A stretch of DNA of 64,000 bases from V1-33 sp964523105 (GTDB lineage Bacteria; Verrucomicrobiota; Verrucomicrobiia; Verrucomicrobiales; V1-33): positions 87,076 to 151,075 of the forward strand of contig CAZFZN010000016.1 in NCBI GenBank assembly GCA_964523105.1, in the 5' to 3' direction. Shown in pieces: positions 46,999 to 55,624 of the stretch; position 1 is the first letter of the stretch, and each line of letters begins with the position of its first letter. The position numbers were made by a program, and so were the translations under genes. The notes below the pieces were generated by a model. That model was not told where the DNA came from and ran no database searches. It saw nothing but the letters and a program-made list of their open reading frames with translations.

Positions 46999-48549
46999 AT
47001 GAGAAATAGACGAAGGGTCGACCTGGCCATTGCACTTGCCTTGATCTTATTTGTTGGCTTCGCGCTGTATTATGCATGGCGCGCTCCCGCCGATAGTGAT
47101 GGTATGCGATCTGAAATCGTGATCGTCCTAGATGGGCAGCCTATCACCCTAGACCCTGTCCTGATGACTGAGGTGATGAGCGCAAGCGTCGGTAACGCGT
47201 GCCACTGCCCACTTGTGCGCATTAGCCAAAGCGGGAATCCCGTTTTTGAGCTAGCAAAATCCATCGAACTAAGTCCCGATGCGCTTCAAGCGCGAATCAC
47301 TTTGCACCCGGACAGGCTTTTTTGGGACCAAACTCCAGTCCGCTCAAGTGATGTTGCTTGGAGCTTGTTGCGCTTACGCGACAGCCAAAGCCCACTGCGA
47401 TTTAGCGTAAGCCGCATCGAAGAATGCGAAGAAAACAGTCCGTACGAATTGACGGTTCGCTTTTCGGCTCCAGAACCTGACTTCATAAGGCAGGTCGGGC
47501 ACTTGCAAGCCGCGATCATGAAAAAGGATAGCGATCAACATCAAGCTCTTCCTATGGGGCAGCATTTGATCGGAGCTGGGGCTTTTTCGCCGATCGAGAT
47601 AGACCCTGGAGTCAGCTACAGATTTCGAAAAAATCCTGGGTTCAGACATGCATCTAGCCCTGATTACATAAGGTTTATCGTTAAGTCTGATACTCAGAGC
47701 CAATTAACTGCACTTCGATCAGGCGAAGGGCAGATTCTCAGATTGAAAGGGCCGGCGCTGCGTGAAGCGGTTGAAATGGAGCAGGGCCGACCGTCACTGC
47801 GGACTGGCTTCGCCAGCTTTAGGTTGCTTCAGGCAACAGCTAGCGAGTTGGATATTATTCTTTTGAACTGGTCAGCTGCGCCGCTAAACGAGGTCGCAGA
47901 AAGCAGAAGAAAGCAATTTCTTTCTACGCTGTCAGCACGATTTGATAGAGTCAGTTTTTGCGCGGCCCTAGCTGCCGCGAGACCCGCCTACCAAGTCGTG
48001 CCTCCTTCGGTTACGGAGCAAGACTCCTTAGAGAGGGGCGGCCTCGAAGAAGCAACTCTCCCGGCGCTTAGCCAGCCTGTGGAGCTTCTATGCTCGACGG
48101 ACCCAATGAGCCGTGAGATGGCCTATGCTGCGCAACCACTACTTACGAAAGCAGGATTGCGGGTTACCGTTAGGCAAATGGATCCCGGCAGGTTAATCGA
48201 AAGCGTAATCGGCGGAAAGCACCAAGCAGTGATCATTTCGTTCGAAATGCCCGTTGTTGGGGTAGAACCTTGGTTGCTTTTCTTCAGTCCGGGACCGTTT
48301 TCGGCCTTTGGGAGCCCGCTTTCGCAATTGGCGGAGCCCGCAACGAGGGCTCGCTCAATAATTGATCTAGCGGAACGCGAAGAGGCTTGGCGTGAAGTCA
48401 TCTCTCTTATGAGTTCCGCCCAGCAAGTATGGCTTCCTTTAGCATCAAAGGATACCTACATCTTAATGTCAGAGGCGGTTGAAGGCGTGCAAATTGACGC
48501 AGCCGGGACACCCTATTGGTCTCACATTAGATTCGAAAAGCGTAGATAG
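46999..48549 (+). CDS. Oligopeptide-type ABC transporter substrate-binding protein (SBP family 5)
   Basis: A 516-aa protein with a membrane anchor near the N-terminus (LAIALALILFVGFALYYAWR, about 9-28) and no lipobox, so it is tethered by a helix. SBP_bac_5 features: IVIVLDGQPITLDP, LVRISQSGNPVFELAKSIEL, ARITLHPDRLFWDQTPVRSS, the SSDVAWSLLRLRD block, and GAGAFSPIEIDPG. The family captures di- and oligopeptides, nickel chelates or related ligands. It follows the radical-SAM-like gene by 8 bp and precedes two permeases, so it is the receptor of this transporter. Confidence 0.85.
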   Translation: MRNRRRVDLAIALALILFVGFALYYAWRAPADSDGMRSEIVIVLDGQPITLDPVLMTEVMSASVGNACHCPLVRISQSGNPVFELAKSIELSPDALQARITLHPDRLFWDQTPVRSSDVAWSLLRLRDSQSPLRFSVSRIEECEENSPYELTVRFSAPEPDFIRQVGHLQAAIMKKDSDQHQALPMGQHLIGAGAFSPIEIDPGVSYRFRKNPGFRHASSPDYIRFIVKSDTQSQLTALRSGEGQILRLKGPALREAVEMEQGRPSLRTGFASFRLLQATASELDIILLNWSAAPLNEVAESRRKQFLSTLSARFDRVSFCAALAAARPAYQVVPPSVTEQDSLERGGLEEATLPALSQPVELLCSTDPMSREMAYAAQPLLTKAGLRVTVRQMDPGRLIESVIGGKHQAVIISFEMPVVGVEPWLLFFSPGPFSAFGSPLSQLAEPATRARSIIDLAEREEAWREVISLMSSAQQVWLPLASKDTYILMSEAVEGVQIDAAGTPYWSHIRFEKRR

Positions 48550-48575
48550 AGTTCACCCTTTCAAGAATTCACCGA

Positions 48576-49451
48576 ATGCAACGAGCCGTCCAACAGTCCT
48601 GCCGGATTGTGCTTCTATTGGTAATCCTTCATGGAGCCCTATTTTTCCTGTTCAATATCTTGCCGTCGGCGGACATTAAACTCGGAGGGTGGATGACGGT
48701 CGATCCTGTCGCTGCGGAACGAAATAAGGAAACTTTGGGACTTTCCGGAAGTCTCCACGAGCGGTATGCTTCCAGCATCGCTAGGTTGGTTCATGGAGAC
48801 TTTGGACGGACGGTGGCCGGATTTCGTATTGCCGACATAATGATGAGCCGCCTCAAGGCGTCTGGACCGAGTTTCGCTTGGGGCGCACTTTTCATTGTTA
48901 GCTGTTCAATGATAGTCGGTTTTGTTCGGTGCAGTCCAGGCTGTCGGAGAGGAACATCACAATCGTGGAGTTCATTGATGAGCTTGTCTTTGATACCTCC
49001 CATCATGATCGCCGGCCTGGTAAAAGCGATACTTGTATGGAGTGGCGCTGACGCTATCTTACACATGTCACCTTGGTTCAACGTGGTGCTTGGCCTTGCA
49101 GGGGCTTGTGGTGCCGCGGCGCTGATAGTCTATGCTGTTATCCAAGCGGCCGATGACATATCGGCTCAGCCTTATGTCCTGACTATGCAAAGTATCGGAA
49201 TGCATCCCGCACGGATCCGCCTTCGGTTACTCCATATCGCTCTCATAATGAGCAGGCACGTCTTTGCTCGAGCATTGATGCAACTTGTCTCCGGCATTGT
49301 CTTCTGCGAAGTAGTCTTTGATTTTCCTGGTTTTGGGCTCCTCTTCGCCGAGGCGTTTCTCATCGGCGACTATAACTTGCTTCAAGCATGGATGATTATC
49401 GTCGGAGCGGTAATCTTGCTACTCTCAGCACTCGAAAGTGTAACAAAGTGA
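48576..49451 (+). CDS. Oligopeptide ABC transporter permease, DppB/OppB-like
   Basis: A 291-aa membrane protein. The first helix (VLLLVILHGALFFLFNILPS) is followed by LHERYASSIARLVHGDFGRTV, the characteristic DppB region. Five more hydrophobic segments follow. The cytoplasmic EAA-type loop is QPYVLTMQSIGMHPARIRLR, which docks on an ATPase. FPGFGLLFAEAFLIGDY near the end is also family-typical. Its stop overlaps the GTG start of the next permease. Confidence 0.85.
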   Translation: MQRAVQQSCRIVLLLVILHGALFFLFNILPSADIKLGGWMTVDPVAAERNKETLGLSGSLHERYASSIARLVHGDFGRTVAGFRIADIMMSRLKASGPSFAWGALFIVSCSMIVGFVRCSPGCRRGTSQSWSSLMSLSLIPPIMIAGLVKAILVWSGADAILHMSPWFNVVLGLAGACGAAALIVYAVIQAADDISAQPYVLTMQSIGMHPARIRLRLLHIALIMSRHVFARALMQLVSGIVFCEVVFDFPGFGLLFAEAFLIGDYNLLQAWMIIVGAVILLLSALESVTK

Positions 49452-50239
49452 ACTTAGCACTCCGGAAATTCTTTGCTATTCTTCTCTGCATTTTCTGTGT
49501 AGCCGCTGTATTGTGCCCGTCCTTCGATAAGCCTCAGGGAAATCACAACGGGCTCACAAGTCCATCACTTTCTAAATGGCTCGGCACCGATCATTTGGGC
49601 CGTGATGTCCTAGCGTTGGCTGTCCAGGCGACACGAAGCACTTTGTATACCGCCGGTGTAGCGGCTATAGTGGCCTGTCTTGGAGGAATTTTTGTATCCT
49701 TAGCCGGAAAGCGAGTTTCATCTGAACTGTTGTCTAGCATCATTTCGCCATTGGCCGACATGATGGGTCCCCTCATTCCCGCCGCGGCTATTTTGTGTCT
49801 ATACCCCAAAATTCCGCCAATTGCGTTGGCGGTTTTTGTTGGTATACTAGCATGGCCAACCGTTTCCAGGCCACTTTCCGCTCTGCTTTTCAGGCTCCGG
49901 GCGGCTCCCTATGTCGAGGCGTCGATCCTCCTGGGATCAGGAACCCTTTCTAGAATTCGGCTGCACATGCTTCCGGAGGTAACTGCTCTAATGAGCCCTC
50001 TGTTCTTCACAATCTCGGGCAATTTTATTGCTCTCTTCACTTGCTTAGAATTTTTGGGAGCATCGGTGCAATCCGCTAGTGGAGTGGGACTGTTAATGTA
50101 TGATGGGTTAAATCACTTACGCGACGTACCTTGGTTAATGGCGGCTGCAGTTCTCTCATATATTGCCGCGTTCATAGTGTTGTTTTCCATTAAAAAGCTT
50201 GTTGCGACACTCATCCGAGACCCTTTATCAGCTATCTAG
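49448..50239 (+). CDS. Oligopeptide ABC transporter permease, DppC/OppC-like
   Basis: A 263-aa permease starting at GTG 49448, which overlaps the previous stop (GTGA). The N-terminal helix is followed by WLGTDHLGRDVLALAVQATR, the DppC signature. The EAA loop is APYVEASILLGSGTLSRIRL, and the final segment is WLMAAAVLSYIAAFIVLFSI. The stop TAG (50237-50239) is part of the CTAG target of the IS that follows, and the gene is intact. No ATP-binding subunit gene follows in the window. Confidence 0.85.
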   Translation: MNLALRKFFAILLCIFCVAAVLCPSFDKPQGNHNGLTSPSLSKWLGTDHLGRDVLALAVQATRSTLYTAGVAAIVACLGGIFVSLAGKRVSSELLSSIISPLADMMGPLIPAAAILCLYPKIPPIALAVFVGILAWPTVSRPLSALLFRLRAAPYVEASILLGSGTLSRIRLHMLPEVTALMSPLFFTISGNFIALFTCLEFLGASVQSASGVGLLMYDGLNHLRDVPWLMAAAVLSYIAAFIVLFSIKKLVATLIRDPLSAI

Positions 50240-51124
50240 GGCTTGTTTACATTGATGGCCAAAGCGTGTCCCGTTCGTAAGTGAATGAAATAGCTACGGT
50301 TATGAAGAGGAGAAACATGCGCGAGGTCTTTTCAAACCGTGTGGCCACGCGGCGAAAAACTTTGAGGCGCTGGAACTTGTTCTCCACGCAGCCTCTCGAT
50401 CGATAGAGATGCTCATCGTAACTTTCAGGGGCTTTGGTATTGGCCCGCGGCGGAATGCAGGGTTCACATCCCTGAGCGCGCAGACTCCGGCGCAGCTTCC
50501 TGCTGTCGTACCCTTTGTCGCCGACGGCAGCGCAGTCGCGGAGGGTGCCGGTGAGTTCCGAGGCTGCAGTGTGGTCACTGACATTTCCCGGCGTAAGCAC
50601 CATCGGTGCGGCGAGTCTGCCGAGCGCATCGATGACCAGATGAATCTTCGTGTTGAGTCCGCCGCGGGAACTGCCAACCGCCTGATTCTGACGGGATGGC
50701 GCGCCATTGGCGTGCTGATGCACCTTGCAGTGTGTGCTGTCAAAAAAGACGGCTTCCGCTTCGTCGCCGCAGACGAGCTGCTGGTGCAGGAAGTCAAAGA
50801 ACCCGGCGCGGGAAAGGCGATTCCAAAACTGAAAGATCGTAAACCAGTGCCCGAACTCCGAGGGCAGTGCCCGCCATGCCGGACTGTTGCGCAGCATGTA
50901 CCACAGAGCGTTGAGGTGCTCGTCGATATTGGCAGTCCGTCCTCCGCGCCGTATGTCGCTAGTGTTAGCGGAACGCAAGTTATTTAGTTAATTTTTTTAA
51001 CCGCTCGCGGAGCGGCTCCGGCATATAACGATGGTACGCAATCATGGTGGGCGCAGAACATACGAAACCTCATCCCTGTGGTTTTCAATTCATTATGAGA
51101 AATGTTTGTCAATGTAAACAAGCC
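50240..51124. mobile_element. IS5-family insertion sequence (885 bp) with CTAG target duplication
   Basis: Terminal inverted repeats GGCTTGTTTACATTGA (left) and TCAATGTAAACAAGCC (right) are exact complements. CTAG flanks both sides (50236-50239, 51125-51128), matching the YTAR target preference of IS5 relatives. It inserted right at the permease stop codon and left that gene intact. One transposase gene is on the minus strand. Confidence 0.92.
50247..50978 (-). CDS. IS5-family transposase
   Basis: A 243-aa DDE transposase from a TTG start. N-terminal DUF4096-like part: NIDEHLNALWYMLRNSPAWR, ALPSEFGHWFTIFQFWNR. Catalytic residues: Asp in VFFDSTHCKVHQHA, Asp in AVGDKGYDSRKLR, Glu in SRGCVENKFQRLK. 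A short upstream frame (IAYHRYMPEPLRERLKKL) ends in a run of A's on the coding strand and lies in another frame, so a programmed frameshift may add the true N-terminus, as in related two-frame elements. Confidence 0.88.
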   Translation of the reverse strand: MRSANTSDIRRGGRTANIDEHLNALWYMLRNSPAWRALPSEFGHWFTIFQFWNRLSRAGFFDFLHQQLVCGDEAEAVFFDSTHCKVHQHANGAPSRQNQAVGSSRGGLNTKIHLVIDALGRLAAPMVLTPGNVSDHTAASELTGTLRDCAAVGDKGYDSRKLRRSLRAQGCEPCIPPRANTKAPESYDEHLYRSRGCVENKFQRLKVFRRVATRFEKTSRMFLLFITVAISFTYERDTLWPSM

Positions 51125-51242
51125 CTAGTGTTCCATCTGGAAATGGTCCATACACCATACACCAAGAGTCTATGCTCCACCTCCTTTCAGAGAGCTTCCG
51201 GGTATCCGGGAATCTATAAACGATTCGAACTTTTGCCCGTGT

Positions 51243-51297
51243 GGGTCGCCAACTCTCAGTATCAGGGAGTTGCGACGTTTTCCGAAGCCGGCAGCCA
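51243..51297. repeat. Putative attachment-type direct repeat, distal copy
   Basis: GGGTCGCCAACTCTCAGTAT through GCCGGCAGCCA, the same as at the tRNA-Glu 3' end (41784) apart from one inserted G. The bases just left of it (TTCGAAC...GTGTGGGTCGCC) only loosely resemble the tRNA, so no second functional tRNA is present. Confidence 0.75.
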
Positions 51298-51609
51298 AAT
51301 TTGGGTTCTTCCGGGTTTGGCGTGGGATTTCTTGTTGGATCGCCGACGATGCATTCAACGGACGTAACTCCCTGTGTATCAGGCTCGCCGCTCCAGGCCA
51401 GTGAAAATCCGGCATAACTCGCTTCGCTCGGCCTTCGGCACTTATTCCGGTTTTCCCTGGCCCTCCACTCTGAGCCTGATGGGGAGGTCGGTATGGGATT
51501 TCACGCGGTGAAATGCCCTCTGGAGGGCCTTTCACGAGCCTTCCCGTCCGACCGGCCCCTTGCGAGCCCTGATTCAAATCCCACGCCAAACCCGGAAGAA
51601 CCCAAATTT
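51297..51609. mobile_element. MITE-like element with 34-bp perfect inverted ends
   Basis: 51297-51330 and 51576-51609 are exact reverse complements over 34 bp (left end AAATTTGGGTTCTTCCGGGT). The 245 bp inside have no coding capacity. The element splits the sequence that is continuous at 41837-41841 near the tRNA, which shows it inserted after the duplication. AAATTT at both outer ends may be the target duplication. Confidence 0.88.
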
Positions 51610-51924
51610 GGCAACGGTTTTTGGCAACACTGTTTCAGGATTTTCCTGACAAGTAGGCCATCAGGCTCTCCAACAAAACAAGCCGGATGCCGCGCTGGGC
51701 GCCCTTCTGCCGAATGCTCTTGCTGGCGACTGGAGGGTCGAACCCGTTGCGCTCGTTCGGGAGAATAAGCTCGTTCAGCTTCGCCCGGCTGAGGCCGGAG
51801 TAGGGGCATTGCGTGCCCGGTTTAGGGAGCCGGACGTAGGTAGGGCCGCCGGAGTGCGTTTGATTTGTCGGAGGGGTGATTTGTCGGGGTTCGGTGGTTT
51901 CTTCAGAGCCGGAAGGCTCGGGGA
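51608..51924. repeat. 317-bp direct repeat, identical to 41841-42157
   Basis: Second copy of the identical block, here forming the 3' end of the longer serine-recombinase gene. Confidence 0.9.
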
Positions 51925-52873
51925 CGAGGTAGCGGACTTCGATCTCTCCGCCGCCGACGACGAATCGTTCGACGAAGGTGTGGATGATTTGTCGGCGGCG
52001 CGCGTTCGGCCAGCGGGACCACATTGCCACCCAGGCGTCGGCATCGGCCGCTGTCGCGCTTCCGTGTTCCGCAGGGAGCTTCGCGCGGAGGCCGGTGATC
52101 TGATCCTCCATTGCCCGCACCCTCGACTCCAGAGGTCCGTGCAATTCTTCGAACCGCCGCTGCTGGATCACCCCTTCCGCGAACATCCGCTCCGCTGCCG
52201 CGCGCTCTCTTTCCGCTGCGCTCAGCTCATGCTCGCATCCGGCCAGTTCAGCGCGCAGGGCGCGAGTCGGGGACGGTTCGCCGAGCGCCGACGCGAGCGC
52301 CGGATGGTTGGCGATCAGATGGATGAAGTCTTCGGCAAAGACCGACTCCAAGTCGGCCGCCCCGATTTGCAGTTCGCAGGATGGACACTTGAAACGGGTG
52401 GAGTCGGCAGGCTGCCGCATCCGCTGGCCGCAGCGGCACCAAACAAGCCCGGCGAGGGGGGCCGGTTCGGCCTTCTGCTCCCCGGCCCGGCTTCCGGCCT
52501 TTCGAAGCAGTTGCTGCACCCGGTCCCACGTCTCGCGCGGGATGATTGGCTCGCAATCCACCACGACACGGTCGTGCGATTCGGTCTTCTTTCTGCGGCC
52601 TCCCTCGGCTGATTCGCTGCGCCCGGTGTCGTAACGGCCTATGGCGGAGGGGCAATTCAAGAGCCGCGCCACCTGCACGTCGCTCCATTTGCCTTCCCGT
52701 CGGGTTTTCTCGTTCCGGCCATTCAACTCCCGTGCCACGGCGGAGCAGGACTTCAGTCGGATCAGAAGCTCCGCCGCCAGCCGTCGAACCCGCGCCTCCT
52801 CCGGCACCACGACCAGCGCACCGCTCTGCCAGCGGAATCCGTAAGGTGCCTGCCCCTGCCTGTTCCGGTTCAT
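51635..52873 (-). pseudogene. Large serine recombinase lacking the N-terminal catalytic domain
   Basis: A 412-aa frame (MNRNRQGQAPYGFRWQSGAL at its start). It begins directly in the Recombinase domain, then has the zinc-ribbon (VWCRCGQRMRQPADS, then FKCPSCELQIG), a coiled-coil (ELAGCEHELSAAERERAAAE) and a beta-rich end. Large serine integrases carry about 140 residues with the catalytic Ser (YxRVS motif) ahead of this; here an in-frame TGA lies some 12 codons upstream and no resolvase-like sequence is seen in other frames. It is probably inactive alone, unless the catalytic part is supplied separately. Confidence 0.75.
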
Positions 52874-52945
52874 CCGCGAAGGAACAGGCTCCCGACATCG
52901 GAATCAAGACCGAGTACGCCCGCCCAGTCGTCAGGCTCCGCGGGG

Positions 52946-52975
52946 TTGACACAGTGCGTCCTAATATGATAGGAT
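52946..52975 (+). promoter_or_regulatory. Possible sigma-70-type promoter
   Basis: TTGACA at 52946, 18-bp spacer, TAGGAT at 52970, seven bases before the ATG at 52982. TATGAT at 52965 is a better -10 match but only 13 bp away. If real, transcription would start at or just before the start codon. Confidence 0.35.
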
Positions 52976-52981
52976 TTGGGC

Positions 52982-53290
52982 ATGAAATCAGCCATACAAG
53001 AATCACGGGGCACGACAGCCCCAAGTCGTGTCAGGCCCCGAATCGTTACCAGCGCTGTGGCCCGCCGACTGGCGACGCTGGAGGACATCCGGTTCGGAAT
53101 CCGGTCGCACGAAGCGCTGGACCGCCTGCCGTTTGGCTTTCAGGGCCAGCGCGGCGAGAAGTTCATGATAGCAACCGCTGAGGACTGCTCAGTGACGCTC
53201 ATGGCATCCGTCCGGGAGTTCGGCGACTTCACCAAGAGTTGTCGCCTGCGGGAACTCACTGAAGGCAACGTCCACGGCAGGGCCGCTTGA
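52982..53290 (+). CDS. Small unrecognised protein divergent from the recombinase
   Basis: A 102-aa protein, MKSAIQESRGTTAPSRVRPR at its start, then SAVARRLATLEDIRFGIRSH, and C-terminal SCRLRELTEGNVHGRAA. It is basic and probably cytosolic; no known domain. It is placed divergently from the recombinase remnant like a recombination directionality factor or regulator would be, but that is position only. It has its own candidate promoter. Confidence 0.45.
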   Translation: MKSAIQESRGTTAPSRVRPRIVTSAVARRLATLEDIRFGIRSHEALDRLPFGFQGQRGEKFMIATAEDCSVTLMASVREFGDFTKSCRLRELTEGNVHGRAA

Positions 53291-53322
53291 ATCGGGCAGC
53301 AGCGAACGAATCTCAATTCAAG

Positions 53323-53682
53323 TCACTTCCCTGATCGGAGGCGCCTTGTTTTGAATGCCGGACCCATTCCCGCGAGCGCATTGTGAATAGTGGACAGACT
53401 GCAGGGAAGCCGCAGAGTCCTGCGCAATTCCGCCAGCGTCATATCGGGGTGGAAACGCAGCAGCCGGCGCAACTCTCGATGGTGTTCGGCAGTGAGCAGC
53501 GGCTTGCGTCCGGAATAGCGATGCCGGGGAGCTAAATCAGCAGTGCGCCGCCTCTGCTGGAGCAGCTTCTTGACCATGCCCAGCGAGACTCCGAACCTCA
53601 TGGCAACCTGTGCCCGCGTTCCCTCCCGGTTGTCATACGCCACCAGGATTTGTCGCCGCAGCTTAACGGAAGTCGTTTTCAT
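53323..53682 (-). pseudogene. IS630-family transposase helix-turn-helix part only
   Basis: A 119-aa frame with the two HTH units of IS630-type transposases: RRQILVAYDNREGTRAQVAM, RFGVSLGMVKKLLQQRR and TLAELRRTLRLPCSLSTIHN. The DDE catalytic part that should follow (toward lower coordinates) is absent. IS630 elements often use two frames, so this could be a genuine orfA whose orfB is lost. No inverted ends recognised. Confidence 0.75.
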
Positions 53683-54227
53683 TCTCCTCCATAACCCTCG
53701 ATTGAAGAACGGCTACAGTTTTGTCGAAACACCAAAGGTTCTTTCGGCGTCAACTCTGTGGTCCTCGGGACCCTCTACCCCACCCTCCTCAGCTTGATGA
53801 GGCCGCGGAAATCGCCTCACAGCTGCTCCCCTCTTACTCCCGAGTCTCAGGCGAGCCTTTTCTGTAGTTTTAGCTTCACGCCGCGACGCACTCTTTCTCG
53901 GGACAAATTCATCAGGGGACGGTGCAAGACTGGATGATTTGATAGTATTTTAGGAAATTTTGTCACGAACGTCCGGCGTACGTGTAGAAAGAACTGAGCC
54001 CGCATCACAGCCGGCACTTCGCCCCCCTGTTTCCATGAACATCCCGAGACGTCATTCATGCAAATTCACCCACATGCCGCCGTCGGGGCGGATGGAGGCG
54101 CCTGACACGAACAACGCGCGTGGGGCCTGCATGCTCCCCGCATCTATGACCGCGCATCTCACTGGCCGTTATATTTTCGCCTCACGAAACTGATTCTCCA
54201 ATCCAACTGTCACCGTGTCCCCTCTAT
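53683..54227. other. Intergenic region, no gene seen
   Basis: About 545 bp between the IS630 remnant and the AraC-type gene. Short open frames show no family resemblance. An AT-rich patch (TTTGATAGTATTTTAGGAAA) near 53940-53960 could hold a promoter. Nothing else recognised. Confidence 0.4.
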
Positions 54228-54677
54228 GTGAAAACGCCCCCACCGACCTCCCCCTCCACCACGTACTCTCTCGCGTCGCCCTGCTACTTGGCGTCTGATA
54301 CCGATCCCCCTGTAACCAGTAACAAGCGCGCACAGTCATTCAGCCGGCTTGAGCGTTTGAATGATTGGAACGATCGGGCGCACCGTGCCGGATACTCCAC
54401 AGAAAAGTTGGCCGCACTATGCGGGTGTTCCGTGCGCCAATTGGAGCGATTCTGGCGGCGACGCCACGGTTCCAGTCCGAAAGAATGGCTCGCCAAACTG
54501 CAAATGGAAACTGCCCGCACCATGTTACGCGAGGGTAAAGCTGTTAAATGTGTCGCGTTGGAAGTCGGTTTTCGCAGTGCATCACACTTCGCCCGCGCCT
54601 TCCGCGGCAGGTTTGGCCTCAGTCCGCGGGAAGCGATAGTCGCACCGCTCGCCTCTGCCGACGATTATGTCGTGTAA
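54228..54677 (+). CDS. AraC-type HTH transcriptional regulator (short)
   Basis: A 149-aa protein from GTG 54228. After about 50 low-complexity residues the AraC double HTH is clear: AGYSTEKLAALCGCSVRQLE, RFWRRRHGSSPKEWLAKLQM, and VALEVGFRSASHFARAFRGR followed by FGLSPREA. There is no ligand-binding domain, so it is a stand-alone DNA-binding unit. It lies upstream of the truncated secreted gene and the Rhs gene on the same strand and could control them. Confidence 0.8.
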   Translation: MKTPPPTSPSTTYSLASPCYLASDTDPPVTSNKRAQSFSRLERLNDWNDRAHRAGYSTEKLAALCGCSVRQLERFWRRRHGSSPKEWLAKLQMETARTMLREGKAVKCVALEVGFRSASHFARAFRGRFGLSPREAIVAPLASADDYVV

Positions 54678-54820
54678 TCAGCCATCGCGTCGCCTTTTCG
54701 CTCATAGTGTCGCGTTATCGCGCGCGAGTTTGTTCGACTTCCCCGACCGCTTCCGCTCCCATCAGCGCCGTGCCGCTTCGGCGCATACCTTCAGATTCCG
54801 GCCAACCAACCCGTAACGCC

Positions 54821-55561
54821 ATGACGACCCGCCCATCCATTGTTACGCTCGTTGCGAGCATCCTTTCCACACTTGGAACCTCGGGACACTCCTATGCCCA
54901 ATCAGTTGTTCCGCCAGTCCGGTGCGGGTTTGAAGAGCCGGACTACCGCACCGGGAGCATAGACGGCCAGCGCGGCTGGAGCGTGCAGCAGGGACGCGCG
55001 GAGGTAGGGACGGATGGGGCGCATTCCGGGCAGCGGTCGTTGAAGCTGTTTGCCGCAGACCCGTTTTCGCAGGCGAAGCTGACACTGGCGCCGGCCGTGC
55101 CGCCGGCTCCGGTTATGTTTCTGGACTTTTATGTGATTCCAGCGGCTTCGGATGCCGCCCAGCAGGAGGAGTTCCTTGATGTGGATGGCGCCCGCATCGG
55201 TCTGTTCACGGATCCTGCCAAGCCCGGTGAGGGTGTGATGCACGCTTTCTACGGCGACGGAATCCTCGACAGCATCGAGCGGCAGCTAGGGTTAAATTAT
55301 CTCTTCGACGAGCGCGACGGCGACGGTATGCGCAACCTTGAGAAAGCCATCGCCGCCGCCACCATTGCTGATGAAGCCCTGGGCCTAGTTAGTGCCGCCC
55401 CGCAACGTCCGGCACCGCCCGCCATCGATCTCGCCTCCGGCTTTCTCAGCGCGGCGGCCACCGTGACCCTGGCCGGCATTCCTGAGGCAGGAAAAATCCG
55501 CTATACACTGGACGGTTCCGACCCGCGACGCGCAGGCTGCGGATTTCGCAGACTGTTTTGA
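54821..55561 (+). pseudogene. Shortened secreted protein gene (lectin-like plus HEX_C-like)
   Basis: A 246-aa frame with signal peptide (MTTRPSIVTLVASILSTLGT, cleavage near SYA). GFEEPDYRTGSIDGQRGWSV opens a jelly-roll-type domain. At about residue 145 it jumps from HAFYGDGI straight to a DGDGMRNLEKAIA calcium-loop segment, and the chain stops just after GKIRYTLDGSDP, the start of a chitobiase-C-like domain. Comparison with the usual order suggests an internal deletion and a lost 3' end. It precedes the Rhs gene by 64 bp. Confidence 0.6.
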
Positions 55562-55624
55562 ACGTCGCCATCGCACGCTTGTCACATCATTTCCTCTAAT
55601 GTAACTCCAACCCCTGTCACTGCC

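Noticed and set aside
51200..51252. Second tRNA-like sequence before the distal direct repeat
   Set aside because: Only the last dozen bases resemble the tRNA-Glu end; no anticodon or D-arm can be folded.
52873..53024. N-terminal catalytic domain of the serine recombinase
   Set aside because: All three minus-strand frames were read; none has a YxRVS-type or other resolvase motif, and an in-frame TGA precedes the ATG.
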